From IMG/VR virus record IMGVR_UViG_3300038701_002120, positions 1 to 35,651 of that record: a DNA stretch of 35,651 bases; one strand, 5' to 3'. This stretch comes from a virus. The position numbers and the translations under genes are program-made. Positions 15,035-23,712 of the stretch are shown one piece after another (the stretch's first letter is position 1; each line of letters opens with the position of its first letter). The notes below the pieces were generated by a model that was not told where the DNA came from, did no database searches, and saw nothing but the letters and a program-made list of their open reading frames with translations.

Positions 15035-17253
15035 TGAATAACGCAGCATACTATAACAATATAAGACACACATTAGAGTGTATTCATGTTCAGCCATTAG
15101 TAATAACTGACCCTATAGGCTATGAAACATCTGAAGAAGAGTTTACTAGAACATTCAAGAATGTTGGTATCATATCTAATTTCTCAACAGATTTAAGATT
15201 CGTAGATGATGCAAAAGATTTTATTGAAAACATTATTGAAAATTACGGACTTAATGAAACTATTACAATAAAAAAAGAAGGACAAGACCCAAATACAGAT
15301 GAATGGTTAGAGCTTTATACAAGTACATTAGACTTGCTTAGTTACAGGGTAGAGAATTATTACTTAAAAACTAAAATAAACTCTGGGGGAATAGACAAGA
15401 TTTTTAAAGCTAGAGAGTCCGAGAAAATAGAAGTTGAAAAAACTCTATCTATTGATGGAACTGTTATACCAAGTTTAGAAAAAGTTTACTCCTCAACACA
15501 AGGTAGGGATATTTTTCTTAACTCATTATTAGAGGTGAAAATCAACGATGATACTGCTTTTATGAGTAATTCTGATGTGGGTGGAGTTAGAGGAAAAACT
15601 GTTTGTGTACCTATCAGTATCAAGAATCGTTCGGACACTTTAGTTCAAACACCAATACCAAACACAACAATAGATGATAAAACAGATGATAGGTCTGGTG
15701 ATGGTGTTTTAGGAATAATGTTTTATGTGAATTCTGATAGAGATAAAACTTTAAACATATCCTTTGACATAGAATTCAAGATCGATGTATACACTCAGAA
15801 TTTAGACGCAGCAAACTTTTGGTTTAGGCTAGCTACTTATCAAAATGGATCTGATTACAATTACAAAAGCGCAATTAATATATGGCAAGTAGTTAATGTT
15901 CAAAACTATAACGGTTCAACACAAGTGTTTTCATTTTCTCAGGATATAGATTTAAAACAAGGAGAAAGCTTGTCTTTACAATTCAGTCAACAAATGAACG
16001 GAGAAAACACGATTACGGGTCAAGTGGGAAGACTTAACACAACCTCTTATGATATTGTATGTAATAATTTTAAAATAAAAGAAGATAGTTCTTTTCCATC
16101 AACAACAACTCAAACATTATTGCTTCATGATTTAGGCGAAAGGTTATCTTATATAATAACAGGGAGATCAGGAAGATTTAAGTCTTCAGTACTTGGAAGA
16201 CAAGAATTAGGCTATCAAACTGATGGATATTGGGCATATTTAGGCACATATTGCGGTCACTGGTTAAGAGGTTTTGGCTTGGAGGATAGCTTGTATAAAA
16301 AATACGCTACATCTTTTAAGGATTTCTCTCAATCATTGAAAGCTGTATTAAATGTTCATGTTGGCTTTCAGTCTATAGGATTTGAAGAGCAAGTAATAGC
16401 TGAGCAATTAACTCATTTTTTCAACCCGAACATAGTTTTAGTTTTACCTAATCCTCTAACCAATGTAAAAAGGTATGTAGCTGAAGATTTGATATTTTCT
16501 GGAATTAATTGCGGATATGAAAAAGGAGGCAATGTCGAAGGTATTATGGGCTTAGATGAACCTAATGGTGAAGCTAATTGGGTTTCAAATATGTCTGCAT
16601 CTAAAAATAATTTATCTATACGCTCAAAATATATTGCAGGTGTTTATGACGAAGAGAAACAAAGAAGGTTTCAAAAAAACGATTATCCTACTCAAGATAC
16701 AGACAGAGATAAGGATATTTTTATTAAGGACTTAAAAAAGGTTGAAGGTTATTTAGTTGAAAGAACATGGCAAGATGATTTTCAGTCAGAACCAACAGGT
16801 ATATTTAGCCCAGAAACTGCAAAAAATTTAAGGCTCTCCCCTGCTAATAATTTGAGAAGACATGGAAACTTAATTTCTACAGCTCTTAGCCATTATCAAA
16901 ATGAATCATTATCCTTTGGTAGTTCCTCCGCTAATAGTGGAATGGTGACACAGATAATAGGGAGTTCATCTATTAAAGAAAACGGGAGTGTCTTGAATTC
17001 AGATTTAGATAATAGGCTTTTTGAACCTTTTTATATTGAAGGAGATCATTTAGTTGATACTTCAATAATGAACACATTAAAAGATTTCTCAACCTTTGAT
17101 AATGTTCAGGTTTCAAATTTTTATTGTAAAGTACAATTTACTTTAGAAGGTGATCCTACTTTAAGGTTTGGCTTCATAATGAGTTTAAAACCTAACGGAT
17201 CAGGTAAATGGAAATTTATAGAAGCATCAAATATAACATCACCACAACAATAA
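15034..17253 (+). CDS. Distal tail or baseplate protein
   Basis: A 739-residue protein whose ATG overlaps the last base of the tape-measure stop. This is the place of the distal-tail protein in siphophages, and large proteins of this kind follow the tape measure in Bacteroidota phages. The N-terminal part (about 1-180) has short beta/helix units including DLRFVDDAKDFIENIIENYG. The middle (about 190-350) is beta-rich, with Asn/Thr/Ser-rich strands resembling a jelly-roll carbohydrate-binding fold. Near 430-470, CGHWLRGFGLEDSLYKKY is notable. No enzyme motif is recognised. The protein probably forms the tail tip. Confidence 0.6.
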   Translation: MNNAAYYNNIRHTLECIHVQPLVITDPIGYETSEEEFTRTFKNVGIISNFSTDLRFVDDAKDFIENIIENYGLNETITIKKEGQDPNTDEWLELYTSTLDLLSYRVENYYLKTKINSGGIDKIFKARESEKIEVEKTLSIDGTVIPSLEKVYSSTQGRDIFLNSLLEVKINDDTAFMSNSDVGGVRGKTVCVPISIKNRSDTLVQTPIPNTTIDDKTDDRSGDGVLGIMFYVNSDRDKTLNISFDIEFKIDVYTQNLDAANFWFRLATYQNGSDYNYKSAINIWQVVNVQNYNGSTQVFSFSQDIDLKQGESLSLQFSQQMNGENTITGQVGRLNTTSYDIVCNNFKIKEDSSFPSTTTQTLLLHDLGERLSYIITGRSGRFKSSVLGRQELGYQTDGYWAYLGTYCGHWLRGFGLEDSLYKKYATSFKDFSQSLKAVLNVHVGFQSIGFEEQVIAEQLTHFFNPNIVLVLPNPLTNVKRYVAEDLIFSGINCGYEKGGNVEGIMGLDEPNGEANWVSNMSASKNNLSIRSKYIAGVYDEEKQRRFQKNDYPTQDTDRDKDIFIKDLKKVEGYLVERTWQDDFQSEPTGIFSPETAKNLRLSPANNLRRHGNLISTALSHYQNESLSFGSSSANSGMVTQIIGSSSIKENGSVLNSDLDNRLFEPFYIEGDHLVDTSIMNTLKDFSTFDNVQVSNFYCKVQFTLEGDPTLRFGFIMSLKPNGSGKWKFIEASNITSPQQ

Positions 17254-17257
17254 CAGT

Positions 17258-18460
17258 ATGTTAAATCAAGTAAAACCTTATTTTTTTATATCTAAATATA
17301 ATTCTGTGCTTTTTGCGAAATGCGTAGAATGGGATAATCACAACAATCCAAAGACGATAGAAAACACATTAAGCTATCAAGAAGATGGATTGAATGATAA
17401 ATCCTTTTATCAATTGTTTCAGACAAACGATGCAATAAGAACCCAAATTAAGTCAAGCTATGAAAACCATCAAGTAGTAATGTATGGAGATAACGGCGTT
17501 CAAAGAGAAATTAGCCTAATCAAGAGAACAGATAATTTAAATATTTCGGATTACAGAACAGCAAAAATACTAGAGAAAGATGGTAAAATGGTTGTTTATT
17601 TCGGTCAAGGTAACATCTTGAATGAATCAGATAGCTCTATTAAACATTCTTATGATCTAAAGCAGTATGTTCCAAGTTGGATGATTGTTGGTAAAAATTT
17701 AGATATTGAAGGTTATGGAGAGTTGAATATAAATAAAGTGGTTTGGTTGAGAAACGAGCAATTGTACGGTTTAGAATTAAATTTTCAATATAGCAGTTCA
17801 GAAGTTATAGACATTAAGGTTAAAAGTGTTTACAACAAGTTTGAGTTTGATGTATATGAATTCGATATTGACTTCTACTCATTTACAGAAGGTAAATACC
17901 AAATAGAAATTAAAGCTACTAACGATGGGTTTTCAGACGCTACTTATTTAAGTGAAAGAATTCATTTAAAAAACACTCACGAAAATACACACATAATTAT
18001 CTATTCGCATCATAAGAACACTCAAATAAATTACAGTTGGGGAATTCAACACATGATGAGGTTAGAATATTTATCTCCATTAAAATACAGTCCAGGAGGG
18101 GATAATAATATTCACAAAACAGATAACAATTCAATTATATTAAGCGCAACAGATTATGAGTTGTATGAGGCAACTTTAAAGCCACTACCCACAGCTATGG
18201 CTACTAAAACAACATTAGCGTTATCAAGAAGAGAGTTATTTGTTGATACTAGGTCTTATGTTGTAGAAGGTAAGCCAGATGTTCAAAAGCTTGGAGATAC
18301 CAATTTACATGAATACAAAATAGTTCTTACGTTATCGAATGACGAATATAGTAATAGAAATAATAGCTTTTCAACTTTAGTAAGTAATAGGTCTTATTTA
18401 AAAATAGGAGAAGGATACTTAAAGTCTAATAATTCAGGATTCCTTATTATCAATCAGTGA
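17258..18460 (+). CDS. Tail tip or baseplate protein
   Basis: A 400-residue beta-rich protein four bases after the preceding tail gene. It has a DVYEFDIDFYSFTEGKYQIE segment (about 200-219) that looks like a fibronectin or Ig-like repeat and a C-terminal part rich in Asn, Ser and Tyr. No known enzyme motif is present. Its 3' end overlaps by 27 bases with the minus-strand microprotein gene, which ends the co-oriented run of tail genes. Function is assigned by position between tape measure and tail fibre. Confidence 0.55.
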   Translation: MLNQVKPYFFISKYNSVLFAKCVEWDNHNNPKTIENTLSYQEDGLNDKSFYQLFQTNDAIRTQIKSSYENHQVVMYGDNGVQREISLIKRTDNLNISDYRTAKILEKDGKMVVYFGQGNILNESDSSIKHSYDLKQYVPSWMIVGKNLDIEGYGELNINKVVWLRNEQLYGLELNFQYSSSEVIDIKVKSVYNKFEFDVYEFDIDFYSFTEGKYQIEIKATNDGFSDATYLSERIHLKNTHENTHIIIYSHHKNTQINYSWGIQHMMRLEYLSPLKYSPGGDNNIHKTDNNSIILSATDYELYEATLKPLPTAMATKTTLALSRRELFVDTRSYVVEGKPDVQKLGDTNLHEYKIVLTLSNDEYSNRNNSFSTLVSNRSYLKIGEGYLKSNNSGFLIINQ

Positions 18461-18628
18461 TTTTAAGTTCTTATCTGAAATATGAAGATGATTTTCAGTT
18501 TTATAATTATTTATTGTAATACTTACTTCTTCTTCATGCGATTGACTACTGGAAAACAAGCTTATAAGAGCTTTTGAAATAGATATAACAATTATGAATA
18601 CAGCAATTAAAAGAAAGAAAAAATCCAT
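18434..18628 (-). CDS. Minus-strand single-pass membrane microprotein
   Basis: A 64-residue ORF opposes the whole late operon. Residues 3-25 are strongly hydrophobic (FFFLLIAVFIIVISIS) and the rest is a soluble tail with EEEVSITINNYK and a charged end. The first ATG is at 18628; two codons upstream is only a TTG. It fills most of the otherwise empty gap between two tail genes, and its C-terminal 27 bases run into the convergent tail gene. The palindromic operator lies 35 bases upstream of its start and could act on both strands. It may be a lysogenic-conversion gene or invaded ORF. It could also be chance, but its composition looks like a true membrane protein. Confidence 0.55.
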   Translation of the reverse strand: MDFFFLLIAVFIIVISISKALISLFSSSQSHEEEVSITINNYKTENHLHISDKNLKSLIDNKES

Positions 18629-18662
18629 AATCAAAAATAATAAATTCTTTTTAATAAATTTC

Positions 18663-18685
18663 TTATTTAGAACTGTTCTAAATAA
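18663..18685. promoter_or_regulatory. 23-bp palindromic operator before the tail fibre gene
   Basis: The same palindrome as that before the portal gene, with half-sites TTATTTAGAAC and GTTCTAAATAA around a T. Eleven nt separate it from TATTTTTA, the same spacing as at the other copy. It lies between divergent genes. Confidence 0.75.
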
Positions 18686-18696
18686 TAATATTTTAC

Positions 18697-18704
18697 TATT
18701 TTTA
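18697..18704 (+). promoter_or_regulatory. -7-like box of candidate late promoter 2
   Basis: TATTTTTA matches TAnnTTTG except for its last base. It stands at the same distance from the palindrome centre (23 nt) as the perfect -7 box at 3649. The tail-fibre ATG follows 14 nt later. On its own it would be unconvincing in AT-rich DNA; the shared geometry is the evidence. Confidence 0.5.
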
Positions 18705-18718
18705 TAAAAAACATACTT

Positions 18719-21286
18719 ATGCCTACAACAGAAGAAAGATTAGTAGCCTTAGAATCAATCCATAGTGAATCTCAATCGGCAGAAGAGATTCAAGAGGTTG
18801 CTAATTATGACATAAATGATTATCACTTAATCTTTGATCCTGATACAAATAAAATACTAAAGTTAAAGGGGGCAATGATGCCTATGGGTTCGCACAAGCC
18901 CTACTCAACAGTTGATAGTTTGCCTGATCCTACTGACCCAAATTCATCATTATTTGTAGCTCTTGTTCATAGCGATCCAAACCCAGTAACTGAAGCAACA
19001 GGAAATGGTTATTATGTTGTTGAAAATGATTCTTGGAAAAACAAAGGGTCACAGCTAGAAAAAAGTATAAGTAGTTTAAATACAACTAAAGGAGTTAGTG
19101 GTAGTGCGGTTTACAATTTTTTTAATAATAAGTGTTTTGTTAATGTATCAGGTTTAAGTAGCGAAGAAGAAATAATACAAAACGCTATTTTTAAAGCTGA
19201 AATATGGGGGGAAAATGTAGACCCTGAAAACGAGGAGTATTACTTGTCTCGTATTGCTTTAAATAGAGATACTTATAATGATAATTATTTCCAATTAAAA
19301 AGAACGGACGGCACTCTAATTGCTTTCAGTCAATGGGATTACTCCTCAGAAGATACAGGGGTAAAAACTTATGAAGTAAACAACTACTTACAAGGTTATA
19401 ATTTCAAGTTCATAATTAATTGGGATTTAATTCCTCATGGAACTAACTATACTTCAGGAAGCTTATCGAATATGAAACTTGACCGTTTAAAATGTCATAT
19501 TGATGTTAATAAAGGACTAGATGATTTACCATTGCTCAATCTTCAAAATTATCAAAATAAAGTATTTAAACGATTTGATAATATAAACTACACTGACGAG
19601 GAAATTTCAATTAGAAATGCGGTATTGAATGTTGAAGTGTGGGGTAAAAATGTGGCATCTACAGATACCTTTTATTTAGAAAGAATCGGTTACGACAGAA
19701 CTGGTTCTAATGATGTTTATTTTTATGTTAAAAAGTCTGATGAAACAGTAATAGCAGTTTATCAAAAAGCCAAATCCAATGATGACGAGGGGGTAACAAA
19801 ATATGTGGTAAATGAGTATTTAGAGGGGTACAATGTTAGTATCGTTTTGAACTGGTCGTTTATACCAAATGGAACTGACTATGTTAACGGAGAGGCTGAT
19901 ACTATGTTATTTGACAATAGTAATATCTATATCAATGCAGTTAAAAAAGAGTCTGTTATTTCTGATAACAAAGTAATCCGAAAAGGCGATAAGGTTTACA
20001 TCATGTCTAAATGGAATAATGAACACGATTTATTAATCACCTTTAACAAATGCATGTTCAATGATCTGATGACGTTTAGCGGGGTATCTCTTATTGAAAA
20101 TACAGATAGCAACATCATTGAACAAATAGATAAAGTTCCCGACATTGTTTTAAACGAAGTAGATTCGGACAACATCGGTCCATATATTATAACAGGAGTT
20201 TCAAGCTGGGTTGGTGGCAATCACGGCTATGAGGGAGATTTTACAAACCTATCATCAAACTATACGGGGGGCGATTCAACTTTAAACGTTGCTGACGGAA
20301 CAAAGTTTGTAACAACGGGAGGCTGGGCAAGAACAGACGGAAATAATGGGTTTTTAAGATTTCAGTATTCAGGAGTTAGCGGAAATCAATTAACGGGTGT
20401 TTCGGGTTTGAATGTAGACCTGATAACATCTGACCAAGTACAAGTTTATCATCGAACAGCAGAAACCGAAGAGTTTGAGTTTTACGTTAATGGCGAAATC
20501 TTGCCTGAAAACATAATGTTACCAGCAGATGAATTAATAGTAACGGTAAAAAATAAAATACTTGATAGTTCAACTTTAAATTTTGCTAATGGAAACATTG
20601 ACACGGCATTATATGAAAATGTAATGTACAGAATTTCAAAAGGAAATATTGAGGTATTAATGGAACATGAATTCATTAAAGATATTTCAATAACTGTTTA
20701 TTATGGTATGCAATTACTTTCTGCCTCATGGCAACAAAAAGTTTATCAAGCAAACAGTCAAAATACTGCAATACAAGCAAAAGGCAACTATCCTAAAAGT
20801 GGAGACCCGTTTACTTTTCAGTCAGATAAAATGATAATTGCAAAATCTAATGACATTTATAATTGTGCGATGTGGTTTGACCCAAATTGTGGGTACTCAC
20901 AAAACAAAGCTAACTATTTAGATTCTGGAGACTATTTGTGGAATGGAGAGGCTAATGGAAAATTTTATCACGGAACTATACTAAAAGCTACATCATTTAT
21001 AGCAGGTCAAAAAGAATGGTGGCGAGGAGTTTACACTTGGTTTCCTAATCCTTTAAACATAGTTGATGCCTCATACGCTTATGAAATGAGATTGGCAGGA
21101 AGAAAGTATTTATGTATAGATTTTCATTCTGCTGGAAATGATAATATCCCAACAATAAAAGAACTTGGTAAAGAAGTAGAAGTTGTTAGAGAAGATTCTA
21201 CGTTGACTTCAGAAAGTGACATTATGCCTAATGGTTTAAATATAGTGGCTTCTGGATATGGAAGTGGATTATATAAAGTTATATAA
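18719..21286 (+). CDS. Tail fibre / receptor-binding protein with internal duplication
   Basis: An 855-residue protein. The N-terminus (1-120) probably attaches to the tail, with KLKGAMMPMGSHKPYSTVDS and a strand pair GNGYYVVENDSWKNKG. Two similar units of about 130 residues follow (about 137-266 and 280-410). Both contain an EI(W)G/EVWG-type strand, a YYLSRI or FYLERI strand, then YEVNNYLQGYN / YVVNEYLEGYN and NWDLIPHGTNY / NWSFIPNGTDY. They look like duplicated beta-sandwich carbohydrate-binding domains. The C-terminal half (about 480-855) is rich in Gly, Asn and aromatic residues and may contact the receptor. The gene has its own candidate late promoter. Confidence 0.72.
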   Translation: MPTTEERLVALESIHSESQSAEEIQEVANYDINDYHLIFDPDTNKILKLKGAMMPMGSHKPYSTVDSLPDPTDPNSSLFVALVHSDPNPVTEATGNGYYVVENDSWKNKGSQLEKSISSLNTTKGVSGSAVYNFFNNKCFVNVSGLSSEEEIIQNAIFKAEIWGENVDPENEEYYLSRIALNRDTYNDNYFQLKRTDGTLIAFSQWDYSSEDTGVKTYEVNNYLQGYNFKFIINWDLIPHGTNYTSGSLSNMKLDRLKCHIDVNKGLDDLPLLNLQNYQNKVFKRFDNINYTDEEISIRNAVLNVEVWGKNVASTDTFYLERIGYDRTGSNDVYFYVKKSDETVIAVYQKAKSNDDEGVTKYVVNEYLEGYNVSIVLNWSFIPNGTDYVNGEADTMLFDNSNIYINAVKKESVISDNKVIRKGDKVYIMSKWNNEHDLLITFNKCMFNDLMTFSGVSLIENTDSNIIEQIDKVPDIVLNEVDSDNIGPYIITGVSSWVGGNHGYEGDFTNLSSNYTGGDSTLNVADGTKFVTTGGWARTDGNNGFLRFQYSGVSGNQLTGVSGLNVDLITSDQVQVYHRTAETEEFEFYVNGEILPENIMLPADELIVTVKNKILDSSTLNFANGNIDTALYENVMYRISKGNIEVLMEHEFIKDISITVYYGMQLLSASWQQKVYQANSQNTAIQAKGNYPKSGDPFTFQSDKMIIAKSNDIYNCAMWFDPNCGYSQNKANYLDSGDYLWNGEANGKFYHGTILKATSFIAGQKEWWRGVYTWFPNPLNIVDASYAYEMRLAGRKYLCIDFHSAGNDNIPTIKELGKEVEVVREDSTLTSESDIMPNGLNIVASGYGSGLYKVI

Positions 21287-21288
21287 TA

Positions 21289-21609
21289 ATGCCAACAACA
21301 AAAGAGCTTTTAGAATCTATTATTAAACAACAAGAAGTTTCTGCAAAGAACCAATTAGATTTTGCAGCTAAAGTTTCGACGTTTATGAATAAGCAAGAAG
21401 GTATTAACACGAAGTTTTTAGGCTACCTAGAAAGCAATCATAAAACTAAGCAAGTAGGAGTTGTTGAGCAAGTAGAGTTAAACAAACAAAACATAGCAAA
21501 AATACAAACTGAAAGAAAAATAACTGCTGGGAAAATAACTGTAATTGTAGCAGTTTTAACTTTTATCGGTGGGTTAATTTTAAAGGTGATCGGAGCATTT
21601 AACAAGTAA
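21289..21609 (+). CDS. Holin-like protein: helical N-terminus, one C-terminal membrane span
   Basis: A 106-residue protein begins like the preceding fibre protein (MPTTKELLES), followed by a helical region up to about 75 and one membrane span (about 80-100, ITVIVAVLTFIGGLILKVI) with a short positive tail. This layout resembles XhlA-like lysis proteins that sit in the membrane by the C-terminus. It is the first of the lysis genes, and the next gene encodes a second small membrane protein. Holin or antiholin function is inferred from order and topology. Confidence 0.6.
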   Translation: MPTTKELLESIIKQQEVSAKNQLDFAAKVSTFMNKQEGINTKFLGYLESNHKTKQVGVVEQVELNKQNIAKIQTERKITAGKITVIVAVLTFIGGLILKVIGAFNK

Positions 21610-21854
21610 TGAAAAATATAAAAAACATAGTTACTAATATTCTTGGATTAATATTCTGGGGGTTATCACTTTACGAGTACTTCAATGATAAGAATATGTA
21701 CTTTATCATTTCTTTTGTTGTGGTTGGTGGTGTTCTGTTTTTGTTTGAAAACAAATCATTGAAAGAGGCTTTTAAAACTGTTTTTATTTCTCGATTCAGT
21801 AAAGCAAACAGAAACAATATTCAAAAAGACAACGACTATTCAGAATTTATATAA
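21609..21854 (+). CDS. Holin-like two-span membrane protein
   Basis: The 81-residue protein has two membrane spans (about 7-23 and 30-47, the second YFIISFVVVGGVLFLF) joined by a short charged turn, and a cytoplasmic basic tail. This is the topology of class II holins. It overlaps the upstream gene by one base and is followed by the lysin gene after 3 bases. It may work with the preceding membrane protein to open the inner membrane. Confidence 0.6.
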   Translation: MKNIKNIVTNILGLIFWGLSLYEYFNDKNMYFIISFVVVGGVLFLFENKSLKEAFKTVFISRFSKANRNNIQKDNDYSEFI

Positions 21855-21857
21855 ATC

Positions 21858-22331
21858 ATGGAATTGCACGTAATAAGATACAACAGCGAAAGCGATTATA
21901 CAGACGGATTGTTTTTTATTGAAAACAAATTCGAGTGCTTCACTTTAGAAGATGAAGAGAGAACTGTAAAAGTATATGGAGAAACCAGAATATCGGACGG
22001 AAGATATAAGGTAGAGCTGAGAACTGAAGGCGGTTTTCATCAAAGATATTTAAAGAAGTTCGGAGAAAAATTCCATATAGGTATGCTGTGGGTTAAAAAC
22101 GTTCCAAACTTTAAGTTTGTTCTTATCCATATAGGAAACACCGACGAAGATACTGCTGCCTGTTTGTTAACTGGATCAACAGCAGACAAAGATAGAGGCT
22201 ATATTGGAGCTTCTAAAAACGCTTATGTAGATATGTACCCTAAAGTAGCAAACGCTATTTTAAGAGGAGAAGAGGTTTACATAAACTACATAACTATTAG
22301 AAATGTGAAAAATCAAATTTCCACAGCATGA
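21858..22331 (+). CDS. Endolysin-type DUF5675 protein
   Basis: A 157-residue protein with the conserved pattern of DUF5675 proteins from phages of Bacteroidota: FECFTLEDEERTVKVYGETRI (about 25-45), the FGEKFHIGMLWVKNVPNFKFVLIH stretch in two parts, and the signature HIGNTDEDTAACLL (about 93-106) with a conserved His and Cys. The His/Cys pair resembles an L,D-transpeptidase-like active site, which suggests a peptidoglycan-cutting enzyme. No signal peptide is seen, so it would need holin release. It stands between holin-like genes and a spanin-like gene. Confidence 0.72.
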   Translation: MELHVIRYNSESDYTDGLFFIENKFECFTLEDEERTVKVYGETRISDGRYKVELRTEGGFHQRYLKKFGEKFHIGMLWVKNVPNFKFVLIHIGNTDEDTAACLLTGSTADKDRGYIGASKNAYVDMYPKVANAILRGEEVYINYITIRNVKNQISTA

Positions 22332-22651
22332 AAGAAGTAGTGTCGATAGTAACCGACGAAAATAAAAATAAGCAAGGTTTATTTATGTGTCCTGGATGCG
22401 GTTCTGCTCATGCTCCTTATATAGAAGGTTCTGGAGTTCCTGTTTGGGGGTTTAACAACAACTTAATTAAGCCAACTTTCACCCCTTCTATTCTAGTGAG
22501 AGTTCCTGCATATCCTGAAGCTTCAGAAGAGTTTAAGAAATACAGGAAAGAGCAAGTATGTCATTCTTTTGTAACAGACGGGCAAATTAGATTTTTAAAC
22601 GACTGTACTCACGATCTAGCTGGTAAAACAGCTTCTTTAAAACCTATTTAA
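22328..22651 (+). CDS. DUF6527-type protein near lysis genes
   Basis: The 107-residue protein has a CPGCG zinc-binding-like knuckle (about 21-25), a WGFNNNLIKPTFTPSILV strand pair (about 40-57) and the block QVCHSFVTDGQIRFLNDCTHDLAGK split over 77-101, including conserved Cys and His residues. It matches the pattern of DUF6527, a small protein family common in phages beside endolysin genes. It probably binds metal. It overlaps the lysin gene by 4 bases. Its biochemical role is not known. Confidence 0.68.
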   Translation: MKEVVSIVTDENKNKQGLFMCPGCGSAHAPYIEGSGVPVWGFNNNLIKPTFTPSILVRVPAYPEASEEFKKYRKEQVCHSFVTDGQIRFLNDCTHDLAGKTASLKPI

Positions 22652-22652
22652 A

Positions 22653-23333
22653 ATGAAAAAAGACTTCCTATATATTGCAGCTCTAATAGTGATAAGCTTA
22701 TTGTATTTTGATAGTTGTTCGAGTGATAGCTTTGATAAAGCAAACCAGAAGCAAAACGACAAAGCAATTAAAGACTCTATTCAGTATTATAAAAACGAAC
22801 TAGGTCAAGAGGTTGCTGAAAAATTGGCGTTCAAAGGCGACAAGGATCAATTAAAACGAGTTTTAGAACTGAAAGAATCTGAAAACAGTCAGCTAAAAGA
22901 GTCGCTTAAAAAATGGAAAAAGATAGCTTCAGCTACAAAGGTAAAAACGGTTACAGAAATTAAAGAAGTTCCTGTTCCTTTTAAAGACACGATTGCTTTT
23001 GAATTTGAAAGAACGTTTGAGAAGGTAGATAAATTCTACTCTATATTTGGTAGCGTAAATCAAAAAGGAATTAACTTTAGTAGTATCTCGTTTCCGAATA
23101 CGCAAACTATCGTAACAGGTCAAAAGAAAGTAAGCTTTTTAAAAACAGAATATAGATTTGAGATAACAAACTCAAATCCATACATGAAAACCGTTCAAGC
23201 GGATTCGTATAATTTTGTAGAAAGAAATAAACGTTTTGGCTTTGGTATTATTGGCGGTTATGGTCTCTCTTCAAACCTTAATACAAGTTTTTATATTGGT
23301 GTAGGTTTCAGTTACGATCTTTTCAAATTCTAA
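22653..23333 (+). CDS. Spanin-like envelope protein with OMP-like C-terminus
   Basis: A 226-residue protein. It has one N-terminal membrane span (about 4-20), a coiled coil (about 28-100, with KESENSQLKESLKKWKKI) and a beta-rich end. The last 32 residues read as amphipathic strands, GFGIIGGYGLSS and SFYIGVGFSYDLFKF, ending in Phe as outer-membrane beta-barrel proteins do. The layout spans the envelope and would suit a one-protein spanin that joins inner and outer membranes in the last step of lysis. The Cys at residue 22 (DSC) is a poor lipobox. It comes last in the lysis cassette. Spanin function is inference. Confidence 0.6.
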   Translation: MKKDFLYIAALIVISLLYFDSCSSDSFDKANQKQNDKAIKDSIQYYKNELGQEVAEKLAFKGDKDQLKRVLELKESENSQLKESLKKWKKIASATKVKTVTEIKEVPVPFKDTIAFEFERTFEKVDKFYSIFGSVNQKGINFSSISFPNTQTIVTGQKKVSFLKTEYRFEITNSNPYMKTVQADSYNFVERNKRFGFGIIGGYGLSSNLNTSFYIGVGFSYDLFKF

Positions 23334-23445
23334 TTTAATAAACCAATCGCGTCCTAAACGTTTTAGACTTTAGATTTTCATAGTTGATTATCAGTTATTT
23401 ACAATTAAAAATGATCTTTTTCAAAAACAAACCCCTAATATTCTT

Positions 23446-23582
23446 TAAAATTACTGTTAGCTGTCCTAAACGTTTATAGCTTACTATTTAATGGATTTTA
23501 CAGCCTATAACTTGTGTTTATTGAAAAGAATCGTGTTCTATTTTTAAATTAATCGTTCTAAAATTACTGATGCTGTCCTAAA
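23446..23582 (+). repeat. Direct repeat pair in the non-coding region
   Basis: Copies at 23446-23470 and 23559-23582 share TAAAATTACTG and GCTGTCCTAAA, separated by 3 and 2 bases. Each ends in the GTCCTAAA element. Confidence 0.7.
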
Positions 23583-23610
23583 TAATTTTTCAAAATCATT
23601 TATTTAGGAC
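23575..23610. repeat. 11-bp inverted repeat related to the late operator
   Basis: GTCCTAAATAA and TTATTTAGGAC are separated by 14 nt. Each half differs by one base from the half-site of the two late palindromes, but the halves face outward with a longer spacer. No T-run follows, so it is unlikely to be a terminator. Confidence 0.6.
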
Positions 23611-23639
23611 GGGATTGTTAATAAACCTATGTTAATTTC

Positions 23640-23675
23640 TGCGGAAATACGCACTTTAAAGTGCGGAAATACGCA
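23640..23675. promoter_or_regulatory. Twin operator-like dyads upstream of the cargo operon
   Basis: Two identical dyads TGCG-GAAATA-CGCA lie 22 bp apart. Between them is a perfect 14-bp palindrome GCACTTTAAAGTGC. The 10-mer AAATACGCAC found here also occurs, on the opposite strand, at 27546-27555 in the repressor-early gene spacer, so the phage repressor may bind both places. Confidence 0.6.
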
Positions 23676-23712
23676 TGGCTATTTAGTTTTTTTAACGTTC
23701 TTTTGTGTAAAT

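Noticed and set aside
23411-23479. Short ORF of 22 codons in the non-coding block
   Set aside because: It is very short, crosses the repeat elements, and has no neighbour coupling.
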